Of a stretch of DNA of 5,964 nt, positions 1-5,964 are shown piece after piece (position 1 is the stretch's first letter; every line of letters begins with the position of its first letter). A program made the position numbers and the translations under genes. The stretch is from Candidatus Izemoplasma sp. (GTDB lineage: Bacteria > Bacillota_I > Bacilli_A > Izemoplasmatales > Izemoplasmataceae). The stretch spans positions 1-5,964 of the forward strand of contig SKJA01000168.1 of the NCBI GenBank assembly GCA_007116105.1, read 5' to 3'. The notes beneath the pieces were generated by a model. The model was not told the origin of the DNA and ran no database searches. It saw nothing but the letters and a program-made list of their open reading frames with translations.

Positions 1-510
1 CCTTTACGGGAAGACCCACGGGAGGCTTACACGCTTTCAAGCCTTTATAAACAGTTGAATGCCCGGGTCTTAAAATCGCAAAACGATGGTCCAGGGGCGA
101 TTGTGATTGAGGGGGATGCCCAGGTTATCCAAACACATAAAACGGTGTTGATTGTCGATGAAGACGACGTCAATTTAAGATTGATCACCCGCTTTTTAGA
201 ACGCACCGAGTTCCGCGTGGTCTCATGCAGCAGTGTTGAAGAAGCCTTAGAACGGTTGAACCGTTTGGCGGTGGATGTGATCATCTCAGAACTTAATTTA
301 GCCAAACTCGACGGCTTTGCGTTAAAACAAAAACTTAACGCTGAAGCGGGCTACGCTTCGATTCCTTTCATCATTGCCTCACACAATAAAAACGAGCGGA
401 CCCTGACGCGTGCGTACGAACTCAACGTCGACGCAGTGTTACAAAAGCCCTTATATTTAGAAGAAGTCCATGGGTTGATTAAACGCTTCACACGAGGTCG
501 TCAACGATGA
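1..510 (+). CDS. Response-regulator protein with degenerate C-terminal receiver domain (5' end missing)
   Basis: The reading frame is open from the first base, so the gene starts upstream. A TTG at 55 is not a convincing start, because the frame continues before it and no ribosome binding site precedes it. The visible part is 169 residues. Residues 1-46 look like a linker or the end of another domain that I cannot identify. Residues 48 to about 165 form a CheY-like receiver: a hydrophobic first strand ending in the acidic pair D53/E54, the LDGF turn after strand 3, S127 at the Thr/Ser switch position, and K149-P150 at the conserved Lys-Pro. The phospho-acceptor position is glutamate (E97, codon 289-291, in the motif IISELNL where families have I-x-D-L). 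Phosphorylation there is therefore unlikely, and the domain may be held in an active-like state or serve only for protein contacts. No output domain follows. The stop overlaps the start of the glycosyltransferase gene, so the two are probably cotranscribed and functionally linked. The receiver call is firm; the partner and output are unknown. Confidence 0.85.
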   Translation, partial: PLREDPREAYTLSSLYKQLNARVLKSQNDGPGAIVIEGDAQVIQTHKTVLIVDEDDVNLRLITRFLERTEFRVVSCSSVEEALERLNRLAVDVIISELNLAKLDGFALKQKLNAEAGYASIPFIIASHNKNERTLTRAYELNVDAVLQKPLYLEEVHGLIKRFTRGRQR

Positions 511-3359
511 TCTCGCTAGAGCTGATTTGGAACGTCTTTTGGGGCTTAATGGGATTATGCGTGGTGTTGATGGGGCTCGTCTTACTTCAAAAAAAACGTC
601 ATCAAAAGCACACCGCACACCGTTTAGCCGTGCAAAATTATGTGTATGACCGCTACATTGAGGGCCACTCGGTTCATCAACGATTTAAGCCACATGACAT
701 CTTTGACAGTTATGTCCATTTATGCGAACAAGTCCATCTGAGTGCGGAAGCCAAGCAGCGCTTTTTAGACGATGTGACGCCGCATCATTGGTTCCGTTAT
801 CTCAAACGCCAAGCACGCGCTTGGCGACCTTTTAACCGTCAAAGAGCGGCCGTGTATCTCGGATATCTCGACCGTGAGGAAGCTGTGGATTTGTTGCTTG
901 AGCGGCTTAAAAAAGAGCGTCATGAAGTGGTGTTCTTCTATGTCGTGAACGCCTTAAAGCATCGCTTAAGTGCCGATGTTTTAGCTTTAATTTTAACGCG
1001 TCTACCACGCTTTAGCGACACCATGATTCAACGACTCACGACGCTAATGCTCAACCAAACGCTTGACATCGAACCCGTCTTTGAACAACTCAAAGACGCC
1101 TCGCATCCACAAATCATTTTGTTTTTCATCACCTACACCAAACGGTACCCTTCACAAACGTTGTTGCGCTATGTGAGAACACAGTTTATCCATTTTGATG
1201 AACGTTATCTTAAGACACTTCATCCCATGCATCACACCATTCGTTTACGGGCGGCACGGGTGTTGGTCTATTTGAACTGTGATTTACTCTATGAGCCGCA
1301 TTATCTCACGCATAAAGACCCTGAACTGTTGGCTTTGATCTATGAGGTTCACCTTACCCGTGAGGATGCGTTGACGTTTTACTTGGACTGCGTATCCTCA
1401 ACGGCACACACACGGGTTCTCATTCAGGCGTTAGAGAGGCTGTTCAAGCGACAAAAATCCTTGCTTGAAGAGGCCCTCAAACGGCTTGAAGACCCCTCCC
1501 TTTCCTCGGCTAAGCGGCGGGTTTTAACGCTTTCTTTAGCCAATTCACTCGACACCATCTTGTTTCGTACCCTAAGCAACCCTCAAGGCTCATTGTTCAC
1601 CATTCTTATGACTTTACTCAATGAAAAACAATACACCCCTTTTGTACGCTTTCTCAATCACAATAAAAACCCTCGGTATGACTTTGAGCTCATCAACTTT
1701 TTTAAAGGGGTGTTGCCACAACACGAAGGACTCGCTGAAGAGTTAAGCATCTACGGCAAAGAAAGTGTCTTAGTCGCTTTAGGGTTAACGCGACAGCTGC
1801 CTTTAAAACGAACTGCGCATACACCTGAGAGAGAACGGGATAAACTACGGTTTTTAAGACGCTTTGGCGTCTTTGCGTTGGTGTTGTTTCCGTTGATGTT
1901 TCTGTTCGAACTCTTTTTACGAGGCTTTGAAGGTCTCAGTTGGTCGTGGTTGGCGCTTTACGTTTTACGGGTCAATTTATACATTGTGAGCTATTACGTT
2001 GTGGTCAACCTCATCTATCTTGTGTTGATTTATTGGTCACACCAAACGGCGAACAATCAACTGCGGCGCTGGCGCCTCAAGCAGCCCAGTTTATTGTATG
2101 AAGATCGCTTGTTGCCGGCGGTGAGTATTTTAGCCCCTGCTTACAACGAAGCGCTCTCCATTGTTGATAGTGTGCAATCTCTCCTCAACTTAACCTTTCC
2201 TCGCTATGAAGTGGTGGTCATCAACGATGGGTCAACGGATGCGACATTGAAGACATTGATCGACCACTTCGAATTGACACGGTTTCCTTACACTCACGAA
2301 AATCAACTCTCCACACAAGCCATTTTAGCGGTGTATAAAACCCCGAAAATCCCCAATCTCATGGTCGTGGATAAACGCAATGGGGGAAAAGCCGATGCGC
2401 TCAATGTTGGAATCAATGTGGCTTCATACGATCATGTGTGCGGCATCGATGCGGACAGTGTCTTAGAAAGCGATGCGTTGCTCAAAATGTTATCCACCGT
2501 GTTGGATGGGCAAGACGCCCTTGCGCTGGGTGGGCACATTCATCCTTCTAACGGCTCGCATGTTTCACGCGGCGTCTTAGAGCAACGTGGTTTAGGACGT
2601 TTGCCGATTGAACGTTATCAAACGCTTGAGTATGTTCGGGCGTTTACGACGGGACGTTTGGGGTGGTCTAAACTCAACAGCTTACTGATCATTTCAGGCG
2701 CGTTTGGTCTGTTTAAAAAAGTGCCTTTGATTCAGGCGGGGGGGTACATGACCCGCTCCTCGGCGCTTAAAAAAGACACCGTTGGGGAAGACATGGAACT
2801 GGTCGTTCGCATGCGCAAAGAAGCCTTCAAACGCAAAGAAAAACACCGTGTGCTTTACGTCTATCATGCCGGCTGTCACACCCAAGTGCCCGACACCTGG
2901 AGAGCCTTGCTCAAACAGCGAAACCGTTGGCACCGCGGGTTAATTGACATTTTAAGTTATCATAAAGACATGAGCTTTAACCCCCGCTATCGCGGTGTGG
3001 GCTTGTTGGCTTTTCCTTACTTCATCATTTTTGAGATGGTAGGACCGCTGTTAGAATTTCAAGCGTATGTCTTTTTGCTTCTCGCCTTCTTCTTAGGCAT
3101 CTTGGCACCGCAGTATTTTTTAGCCTTTTTTACCGCCACCGTCGCCCTTGGGATGGTGGTGTCACTGTATTCTTTATTGCTTCTAGAAAAAGATCAGATT
3201 CACTTCAGTGTGAAAGACACAGCGCGTTTGTTAGGGTATGCGGTGCTTGAGAATTTTGGTTACCGCCAACTGATGAGTTTATACCGTGTGCGTGGGTATT
3301 TAAGTGCGCTTAAGGAAACCCATGAATGGGGCGAGCAAACACGTCGTGGATTCAAATAA
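507..3359 (+). CDS. HEAT-repeat/family-2 processive glycosyltransferase fusion, membrane-bound
   Basis: This is probably a polysaccharide synthase that polymerises a sugar nucleotide and exports the chain across the membrane. The start ATG at 507 overlaps the previous stop (ATGA), with GAGGT at 494-498 as ribosome binding site. The predicted order is: membrane segment 6-27; basic, His-rich helical region; HEAT-like helical repeats about 107-430; membrane segments about 453-471 and 482-510; GT2 catalytic domain about 530-820; three hydrophobic segments about 831-893; a cytoplasmic tail. Catalytic signatures are D574-G-S-T-D, N625GGKADALN, D648-A-D650, SGAFG from 730, G760-E-D762 and Q804RNRW808. 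These match the D, DxD, xED, QxxRW set of PgaC/IcaA, YdaM and cellulose-synthase-type enzymes. PgaC/IcaA proteins are about 410-440 residues, so roughly 450 N-terminal residues are extra. No PilZ domain is evident. The polymer cannot be named from sequence; poly-GlcNAc is one option. GT2 function is firm, and the HEAT assignment rests on helix pattern only. Confidence 0.9.
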   Translation: MISLELIWNVFWGLMGLCVVLMGLVLLQKKRHQKHTAHRLAVQNYVYDRYIEGHSVHQRFKPHDIFDSYVHLCEQVHLSAEAKQRFLDDVTPHHWFRYLKRQARAWRPFNRQRAAVYLGYLDREEAVDLLLERLKKERHEVVFFYVVNALKHRLSADVLALILTRLPRFSDTMIQRLTTLMLNQTLDIEPVFEQLKDASHPQIILFFITYTKRYPSQTLLRYVRTQFIHFDERYLKTLHPMHHTIRLRAARVLVYLNCDLLYEPHYLTHKDPELLALIYEVHLTREDALTFYLDCVSSTAHTRVLIQALERLFKRQKSLLEEALKRLEDPSLSSAKRRVLTLSLANSLDTILFRTLSNPQGSLFTILMTLLNEKQYTPFVRFLNHNKNPRYDFELINFFKGVLPQHEGLAEELSIYGKESVLVALGLTRQLPLKRTAHTPERERDKLRFLRRFGVFALVLFPLMFLFELFLRGFEGLSWSWLALYVLRVNLYIVSYYVVVNLIYLVLIYWSHQTANNQLRRWRLKQPSLLYEDRLLPAVSILAPAYNEALSIVDSVQSLLNLTFPRYEVVVINDGSTDATLKTLIDHFELTRFPYTHENQLSTQAILAVYKTPKIPNLMVVDKRNGGKADALNVGINVASYDHVCGIDADSVLESDALLKMLSTVLDGQDALALGGHIHPSNGSHVSRGVLEQRGLGRLPIERYQTLEYVRAFTTGRLGWSKLNSLLIISGAFGLFKKVPLIQAGGYMTRSSALKKDTVGEDMELVVRMRKEAFKRKEKHRVLYVYHAGCHTQVPDTWRALLKQRNRWHRGLIDILSYHKDMSFNPRYRGVGLLAFPYFIIFEMVGPLLEFQAYVFLLLAFFLGILAPQYFLAFFTATVALGMVVSLYSLLLLEKDQIHFSVKDTARLLGYAVLENFGYRQLMSLYRVRGYLSALKETHEWGEQTRRGFK

Positions 3360-3360
3360 A

Positions 3361-3391
3361 AAAAGTCTCTTGCCATCGCAAGAGACTTTTT
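3361..3391. terminator. Bidirectional intrinsic terminator between the glycosyltransferase and lipoprotein genes
   Basis: GTCTCTTGC (3365-3373) pairs perfectly with GCAAGAGAC (3378-3386) around a CATC loop. AAAA precedes the stem and a T-run (3387-3391) follows it, so the hairpin has a U-tract in either direction. It begins 2 bases after the glycosyltransferase stop and ends just before the stop of the opposing gene, so it can end both convergent transcripts. Confidence 0.93.
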
Positions 3392-3393
3392 GC

Positions 3394-4041
3394 TTATCTT
3401 AAACGTTCAACCGTGGCGGCTTCAAGAAGCATTTCCACGTGGGTGTTCGCGGCCGCTTTTTTACGGCGGTCGAGCAGTTCCGCTTCAATCAGATTAAAGA
3501 CCTCTTCGAGCTCAGGAATCTCTTGGGAAGCTTCTTCAGCGAGTGCTTTTTGCTCGTTATAGAAGGCGATGACCTCTTCTTCGCTTACCGGTTCAACCTG
3601 AATGACGGCCTCAAAATAGGCTTCAATCGTCGCGTCTTGTTGTAACGATTCAATGAAGCGTTCTTCTGTGAGAAGGTTGGCTTCTAAGGCTTCTTCAAAG
3701 CTCGCATCATCTTCAAAACTGGCGCGAATCGCTGCCACTTCGGCTACAGCCTCACTGCGGGGCACTAAATAACCCTCGGCTTTTGCGACTTGATAAATGA
3801 CCGCTTGTTGAATCAACATCTCTAAGACATTCTCTTCAAGTTGGGTTAAAAACATGGCGCCTTGTTCGGACTCAAAATCGATTTGATTGGCATAGACATT
3901 TTTCATGCGCTCGAGCGTTTCTTCAAACAAGGCCAATGAAATGGGTTCCTCGTTTACCAAGGCGACAGCTTCGTCTTGACGACAGCCCATGAGCGTAACG
4001 GGTAAAGCTAAAAGAATCAATAACATGATGATTTTTTTCAT
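3394..4041 (-). CDS. SurA/PrsA-like lipoprotein lacking a PPIase domain
   Basis: This is a 215-residue exported lipoprotein, probably a periplasm-equivalent (cell-surface) chaperone-like protein. The N-terminus has MKK, a hydrophobic stretch of about 14 residues and a lipobox ending L-M-G-C20, so the mature protein would be lipid-anchored at C20. Residues about 26-150 resemble the SurA N-terminal helical domain (start VALVNEEPIS, then long acidic helices). At about 152-165 comes the VSEEEVIAFYNEQK pattern that in SurA/PrsA precedes the parvulin domain. Here it runs directly into the final helix (about 177-211), so the isomerase domain is absent. The protein is very rich in Glu and Ala. A longer reading from a TTG at 4059 is possible, but the ATG at 4041 has AGGAG (4049-4053) 7 bases upstream, encodes a standard signal peptide, and lies downstream of the predicted transcription start. 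SurA_N family membership is a motif-level judgement; the client proteins are unknown. Confidence 0.82.
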   Translation of the reverse strand: MKKIIMLLILLALPVTLMGCRQDEAVALVNEEPISLALFEETLERMKNVYANQIDFESEQGAMFLTQLEENVLEMLIQQAVIYQVAKAEGYLVPRSEAVAEVAAIRASFEDDASFEEALEANLLTEERFIESLQQDATIEAYFEAVIQVEPVSEEEVIAFYNEQKALAEEASQEIPELEEVFNLIEAELLDRRKKAAANTHVEMLLEAATVERLR

Positions 4042-4048
4042 TATTTCA

Positions 4049-4053
4049 CTCCT
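4049..4053 (-). promoter_or_regulatory. Ribosome binding site fixing the lipoprotein start
   Basis: AGGAG on the - strand lies 7 bases before the ATG at 4041. It lies inside the longer TTG-started reading frame (4059), which has no comparable site, so it decides in favour of the shorter protein. Confidence 0.85.
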
Positions 4054-4064
4054 AATCAAATCTC

Positions 4065-4093
4065 ACCTTATCACACTAAGAAATGCTTGTCAA
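4065..4093 (-). promoter_or_regulatory. Promoter of the SurA-like lipoprotein gene
   Basis: On the - strand there is a perfect TTGACA (-35, bases 4093-4088), a 17-base spacer, and TAAGGT (-10, 4070-4065) preceded by TGA, that is, an extended -10 element. The -10 is weak by itself, but spacing and the TGn extension support it. Transcription would start near 4058 and give a leader of only about 17 bases containing the ribosome binding site. Confidence 0.7.
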
Positions 4094-4111
4094 ATGAGCA
4101 CAACGAGTTGC

Positions 4112-4127
4112 TTGCGCGAATGCGCAA
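4112..4127. repeat. Perfect inverted repeat, candidate operator
   Basis: TTGCGC and GCGCAA are separated by GAAT: 6-base arms with a 4-base spacer. No T-run follows, so it is not a terminator. It covers the predicted -35 of the + strand promoter and sits about 20 bases upstream of the - strand -35, a position where a dimeric regulator could act on either gene. No particular regulator is recognised. Confidence 0.5.
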
Positions 4128-4140
4128 TCCGTGCTACATT
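4112..4140 (+). promoter_or_regulatory. Possible promoter of the methionine sulfoxide reductase gene
   Basis: TTGCGC (4112-4117) and TACATT (4135-4140) are spaced by 17 bases and lie just upstream of the gene. Both hexamers are imperfect: the first three -35 bases match, and the -10 has four of six. It is the best candidate in this divergent 122-base gap. The -35 is also the left arm of the inverted repeat at 4112-4127. Confidence 0.5.
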
Positions 4141-4163
4141 TCTAGTGAACAGGAGGCGATTGT

Positions 4164-4646
4164 ATGTTTACCCCCAATCAAAAAGATGCGCCGAGTATGC
4201 TTGAGAGTCTACCTTACCAACTGAATGCGAACGATCACTACATCACGACGCTTTCAAATGCGGCGGCCCATTTAAAGTATTATTTAGAGGATGTCAACTG
4301 GGTGGGGTTTTATTTATGGCACCAAGACAAACTCATCTTAGGTCCTTTTCAAGGTTTACCTGCCTGTACGGAAATCGCCTATGGGCGTGGGGTTTGTGGG
4401 ACCGTTGCAAAAACCCAACAAGCACTCATTGTCGACGATGTGCATCGCTTTCCAGGACACATTTTTTGTGATGGGGCTTCCGAAAGTGAAATGGTGCTTC
4501 CGTTGCTGAAAGATGGTCGTTTTTTAGGGGTTTTAGACCTAGACTCACCACGCAAGGCACGGTTCACACAAGAAGACTTAGAGAATGTCCAAAAAGCGCT
4601 CGATATCGTCCTTGACAATTTAAACCTCGTGGGCTATAATCTTTAA
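4164..4646 (+). CDS. msrC: Free methionine-(R)-sulfoxide reductase (GAF fold)
   Basis: This cytoplasmic enzyme of 160 residues reduces free L-methionine-(R)-sulfoxide to methionine, repairing oxidised free methionine with electrons usually supplied by thioredoxin. The single GAF domain spans nearly the whole protein. The family's three cysteines are present at C68 (GLPAC), C78 (GRGVCG) and C102 (PGHIFCD), with the same 10 and 24 residue spacing as in the E. coli protein. The acidic substrate-binding positions E109 (SESEMVLP), D125 and D127 (LDLDS) are also there. The length is normal. The start ATG has AGGAGG at 4151-4156, 7 bases upstream. It is divergent from the lipoprotein gene and lies directly upstream of rpsD with no terminator between, so some of its transcripts may read into rpsD. 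Its last codons contain the rpsD promoter. From memory, a GAF protein of this family (YtsP) also lies near rpsD in Bacillus subtilis. The call is strong. Confidence 0.94.
   Translation: MFTPNQKDAPSMLESLPYQLNANDHYITTLSNAAAHLKYYLEDVNWVGFYLWHQDKLILGPFQGLPACTEIAYGRGVCGTVAKTQQALIVDDVHRFPGHIFCDGASESEMVLPLLKDGRFLGVLDLDSPRKARFTQEDLENVQKALDIVLDNLNLVGYNL
4612..4640 (+). promoter_or_regulatory. Consensus sigma-A-type promoter for rpsD, inside the 3' end of msrC
   Basis: TTGACA (4612-4617) and TATAAT (4635-4640) both match the housekeeping consensus exactly, with the optimal 17-base spacing. They are read within the last codons of msrC (LDN and GYN). Transcription would begin around 4647, right after the msrC stop, giving rpsD its own strong promoter and a leader of about 160 bases. 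Confidence 0.9.
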
Positions 4647-4806
4647 GCGTGCGTAATAAAGGCAGCTACACTGTGACTTAAGCGTTCGTTGATTCTTCCG
4701 TTAGGTTCGATAGTAATCTTCGCTGGCAAGGTGAACTCGTTAAAAGAATCGCACGGTTAAGAAGCTTTGACTTCTTTTCACGCAAATAAAAAAAGGAGGA
4801 ATACGT
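4647..4806 (+). promoter_or_regulatory. Structured rpsD mRNA leader, probable S4 autoregulatory site
   Basis: This is a 160-base untranslated leader. Visible pairings are: CGTGCG (4648-4653) with CGCACG (4750-4755); GATTCTT (4691-4697) with AAGAATC (4744-4750), the two stems abutting at 4750; GTTC (4705-4708) with GAAC (4733-4736) inside; and AAGAAG (4759-4764) with CTTCTT (4771-4776), followed by a short T-run. AGCG (4681-4684) could pair with CGCT (4721-4724) across the second stem as a pseudoknot. GCGTG (4647-4651) can instead pair with CACGC (4779-4783), which excludes the first stem and brings structure to within about 12 bases of the ribosome binding site (AAGGAGGA, 4793-4800). In Bacillus subtilis, S4 is known to repress its own gene by binding a long leader. 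That this leader acts the same way is inference from position, length and structure. Confidence 0.65.
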
Positions 4807-5406
4807 ATGGCTCGTTACACAGGACCAAGCTGGAAAATTTCCCGTCGGTTAAAATATTCTGTGACTGAGACTGGCAAAGAACTTGGTAAACGCAATTACC
4901 CACCAGGTCAACACGGTCAACGTCGCACGAAGTTATCCGAGTACGGCATTCAGCTTCAAGAGAAACAAAAAGTTCGTTACACTTATGGTGTCAATGAACG
5001 TCAGTTCCGCAAAACCTTCAACGAAGCGAAAAACATGAAAGGCCCACAAGGTGAGAACTTCTTGTTCTTACTCGAATCACGCCTTGATAACCTTGTTTAT
5101 CGTGCAGGCTTTGCTGCGACGCGTCGTCAAGCACGTCAGCTTGTCAATCATGGTCACTTTCTTGTCGATGGACACAAAGTGGACATCCCATCGTACCGTG
5201 TAAAACCTGGTCAAGTCATTGGCCCACGTGAGCGTTCTAGCAAACTTTCAATTGTCAAAGACAACTTAGAAAGTGTTCGCGAACGTTTAGGCTTCATCAC
5301 GTTCAACGACAACAACAACACGTTTACTTACACACGTTTACCAGAACGTAGTGAAATCTTAAGCGAAATCAAAGAATCACTGATCGTAGAATTCTACAAC
5401 CGTTAA
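4807..5406 (+). CDS. rpsD: 30S ribosomal protein S4
   Basis: Primary 16S rRNA-binding protein that nucleates assembly of the small subunit body and helps accuracy at the mRNA entrance; in Bacillus it also represses its own synthesis. The 199 residues are the usual Bacillota length. It opens MARYTGPSWKISRR, has the family segment KRNYPPGQHGQRR (28-40), an rRNA-binding S4 domain at about 91-152 (SRLDNLVYRAGF, then RRQARQLVNHGHFLVDG), and a family-like C-terminus. The N-terminal zinc-binding cysteines of C+ S4 proteins are absent, and the protein has no cysteine at all, so this is the zinc-independent form. The start has AAGGAGGA at the right distance. It has its own consensus promoter and structured leader, and a strong terminator directly after the stop, so it is probably a single-gene unit with some readthrough from msrC. 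Confidence 0.98.
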   Translation: MARYTGPSWKISRRLKYSVTETGKELGKRNYPPGQHGQRRTKLSEYGIQLQEKQKVRYTYGVNERQFRKTFNEAKNMKGPQGENFLFLLESRLDNLVYRAGFAATRRQARQLVNHGHFLVDGHKVDIPSYRVKPGQVIGPRERSSKLSIVKDNLESVRERLGFITFNDNNNTFTYTRLPERSEILSEIKESLIVEFYNR

Positions 5407-5408
5407 TA

Positions 5409-5438
5409 AAAAAGTCCATCCGCTGGGATGGACTTTTT
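5409..5438. terminator. Bidirectional intrinsic terminator between rpsD and tpiA
   Basis: GTCCATCC (5414-5421) pairs perfectly with GGATGGAC (5426-5433) around a GCTG loop. It is flanked by AAAAA (5409-5413) and TTTTT (5434-5438), so it works in both directions. It starts 3 bases after the rpsD stop and ends 7 bases before the tpiA stop. Confidence 0.95.
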
Positions 5439-5445
5439 ATTTACG

Positions 5446-5964
5446 TTATTTTACGGCTACTTGAGCCATGGCTAAGAAGCCTTTGGCGTCTAAGGATGCG
5501 CCACCGATGAGCGCGCCATCGATGTCACTTTGGGCAAGTAAGCCCGCGATGGTATCAGGTTTAACCGAACCACCGTATAAAATACGCATTTCATTCGCGT
5601 AATTGACACTGTACAGTTTAGCAAAGGTTTGACGCAGAGCTCGAATCGTCTCATTGGCTTGTTCATCGGTCGCTGACACGCCAGTGCCAATCGCCCAAAT
5701 GGGTTCATAGGCAATGACGATCTCTGAGAGATCCTCTTCAGCAACGTCTTGGAAGGCGGCTTCTATTTGTGCCGCAACAAAGACATCCGTGTCGCCTGCT
5801 TCACGAGTTTGTAGGGATTCACCGACACAAACAATCGGTTTTAACCCGTGCTTGAGAGCTTGTTTGAGTTTCGCATTGACGCTTAAATCCGTCTCTCCGT
5901 AATACTCACGGCGCTCACTGTGACCGATCAAGGTGTATTCAACACCCAAATCTTTCAATAAGAG
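5446..5964 (-). CDS. tpiA: Triosephosphate isomerase (N-terminal part missing)
   Basis: Cytoplasmic glycolytic enzyme interconverting dihydroxyacetone phosphate and glyceraldehyde 3-phosphate. The frame runs off the window end; the leucine-coding TTG at 5958 is internal, not a start. The visible 172 residues are the C-terminal two thirds of a protein of about 250. Counting from the window edge, the electrophilic catalytic His is H15 (IGHSERR). CVGE follows at 46-49. The catalytic base is E87 in AYEPIWAIGTG, whose end forms the flexible loop 6. The phosphate-binding YGGSVKP and GALIGGASL segments follow. The missing part (about 78 residues) would hold the N-terminal Asn-Lys active-site pair. 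No frameshift or missing key residue is seen. It converges on rpsD and shares its terminator. Upstream genes, often other glycolytic enzymes, lie outside the window. Confidence 0.97.
   Translation of the reverse strand, partial: LLLKDLGVEYTLIGHSERREYYGETDLSVNAKLKQALKHGLKPIVCVGESLQTREAGDTDVFVAAQIEAAFQDVAEEDLSEIVIAYEPIWAIGTGVSATDEQANETIRALRQTFAKLYSVNYANEMRILYGGSVKPDTIAGLLAQSDIDGALIGGASLDAKGFLAMAQVAVK

Noticed and set aside
55..57. TTG at 55 as start of the receiver gene
   Set aside because: The same frame is open back to base 1 without a stop, no ribosome binding site precedes it, and it encodes a leucine in a helical-looking stretch.
2694..2933. Open frame on the - strand within the glycosyltransferase gene
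   Set aside because: It is a shadow across the conserved GED and QRNRW region of the real gene, with no recognisable domain.
3326..3645. Two + strand open frames opposite the lipoprotein gene
   Set aside because: They cross the terminator hairpin or lie antisense to a gene with a clear signal peptide, promoter and ribosome binding site; their Ser/Phe-rich composition is typical of shadow frames.
4042..4059. TTG start at 4059 extending the lipoprotein by six residues
   Set aside because: The ribosome binding site (4049-4053) lies inside this extension, the predicted transcript begins about there, and the ATG at 4041 gives a normal lipoprotein signal.
3989..4204. + strand open frame across the divergent promoter region
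   Set aside because: It is antisense to the lipoprotein signal sequence and covers the promoters and the msrC ribosome binding site; no domain is recognisable.
4759..4778. Hairpin plus TTTT in the rpsD leader as a true terminator
   Set aside because: The stem is six pairs of mostly A-U and the T-run is only four bases. It may be part of a regulatory structure but is too weak to call as an intrinsic terminator.
5490..5902. Open frames in other phases and on the opposite strand within tpiA
   Set aside because: All catalytic motifs of triosephosphate isomerase are in the annotated frame, so these are shadows.

Overview
The window comes from a bacterium of moderate GC content, most likely of the Bacillota/Mycoplasmatota group. 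The grounds are the zinc-free ribosomal protein S4 with a long mRNA leader, strong AGGAGG-type ribosome binding sites, consensus sigma-A-type promoters, and a Gram-positive-style lipoprotein signal. TGA is used as a stop codon and tryptophan is encoded by TGG, so the Mycoplasma/Spiroplasma code is not in use. No mobile element, CRISPR array, tRNA or rRNA was seen.

Left part (1-3359, + strand): a two-gene cluster. The first gene is cut by the window start and ends in a receiver domain whose phospho-acceptor aspartate is replaced by glutamate. Its stop overlaps (ATGA) the start of a 950-residue membrane protein. That protein joins a roughly 320-residue HEAT-like helical region to a processive family-2 glycosyltransferase carrying the D, DxD, GED and QxxRW signatures of beta-glycan synthases. 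The pair looks like a regulated exopolysaccharide synthase, which is an inference. This is the least ordinary part of the window.

Middle part (3361-4163): a hairpin terminator lies between the glycosyltransferase gene and a convergent gene on the - strand. That gene encodes a small SurA/PrsA-like lipoprotein without a peptidyl-prolyl isomerase domain. Its promoter region is shared with the divergent msrC-like gene, and a perfect inverted repeat lies over the predicted msrC -35 element.

Right part (4164-5964): a free-methionine-(R)-sulfoxide reductase (GAF fold, all three family cysteines present) is followed by rpsD. A consensus TTGACA-17-TATAAT promoter inside the 3' end of the reductase gene appears to drive rpsD. 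It would give a 160-base leader with mutually exclusive pairings, consistent with S4 autoregulation. rpsD ends at a strong hairpin shared with the convergent tpiA (triosephosphate isomerase), which is cut by the window end. The right half is ordinary housekeeping apart from the leader.
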